The notes under the pieces: model-generated | Told to the model about the DNA's origin: nothing | The model's input: the letters and a program-made list of their open reading frames with translations, nothing else | Database searches by the model: none | In this document: in pieces, positions 13,130 to 13,135 of the stretch | How positions within the stretch are numbered: the stretch's first letter is position 1 | How the letters are laid out: every line of letters starts with the position of its first letter | Translations under genes and position numbers: made by a program | Source of the DNA: an uncultured Oscillospiraceae bacterium | GTDB lineage: Bacteria; Bacillota; Clostridia; Oscillospirales; Oscillospiraceae | DNA length: 13,135 bases | Reading direction: 5' to 3' | Assembly (NCBI GenBank): GCA_900754515.1 | Contig: CAAEDD010000032.1 | Coordinates: 1-13,135 of the forward strand

Positions 13130-13135
13130 ATGAAA
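13130..13135 (+). CDS. First two codons of a gene continuing past the window
   Basis: ATG AAA closes the window, preceded by GGAGG (13120-13124) five bases upstream, and the long regulatory-looking region ends here. Only Met-Lys is visible, so the product is unknown. A small hairpin with a TTCG loop (13112-13123) overlaps the ribosome site. Confidence 0.6.

Noticed and set aside
1..13135. Mobile elements, CRISPR arrays, tRNA or rRNA genes
   Set aside because: No transposase or integrase motifs, no regularly spaced repeats of array type and no tRNA cloverleaf were seen in the intergenic regions.

Overview
The window looks like chromosomal DNA from a moderately GC-rich Clostridia member of the Firmicutes, probably near Oscillospiraceae. 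The evidence is strong GGAGG-type ribosome binding sites, a MATE/MVF flippase - HU - RqcP cluster typical of Firmicutes, a gut-anaerobe style 2-hydroxyacyl-CoA dehydratase pair, and frequent ATA isoleucine codons. This placement is inference. No mobile element, CRISPR array, tRNA or rRNA was found.

Layout: (1) 1-3010 (+): the 3' end of an FAD-dependent oxidoreductase, a SpoVB/MurJ-like lipid flippase, the nucleoid protein HU and the S4-domain ribosome-rescue protein RqcP, closed by a long bidirectional terminator. (2) 3011-3424 (-): a minimal P-loop NTPase of unknown role, divergent from the next block. (3) 3594-6739 (+): a well-delimited operon of two 2-hydroxyacyl-CoA dehydratase-family subunits plus a 60-residue membrane protein. 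It has its own promoter, a possible operator and a strong terminator, but no activator gene is visible. (4) 6758-10342 (-): mtaB (tRNA ms2t6A37 methylthiotransferase), then the serine-biosynthesis pair serC-serA. serC has its own promoter, whose -35 box overlaps the mtaB stop codon. (5) 10380-11510 (+): a NifS-like cysteine desulfurase divergent from mtaB; each gene's predicted promoter lies inside the other gene. (6) 11501-12769 (-): an AI-2E-family permease overlapping the desulfurase tail to tail. (7) 12784-13129: an AT-rich intergenic region with repeated motifs, ending at the first codons of another + strand gene.

Functional links: the Fe-S enzymes here (MtaB and the dehydratase subunits) need sulfur from a cysteine desulfurase. 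SerC and SerA make serine, the precursor of cysteine. Operon structure could be read with some confidence because several predicted sigma-A promoters show 17-base spacers, often with extended TGn -10 elements, and because perfect inverted repeats close three transcription units.

The best candidate for something undescribed is the activator-less dehydratase operon with its small membrane protein. Next come the interlocked mtaB/cysteine desulfurase promoters and the repeat-rich region at the right edge, which may be a replication origin or a complex regulatory region.
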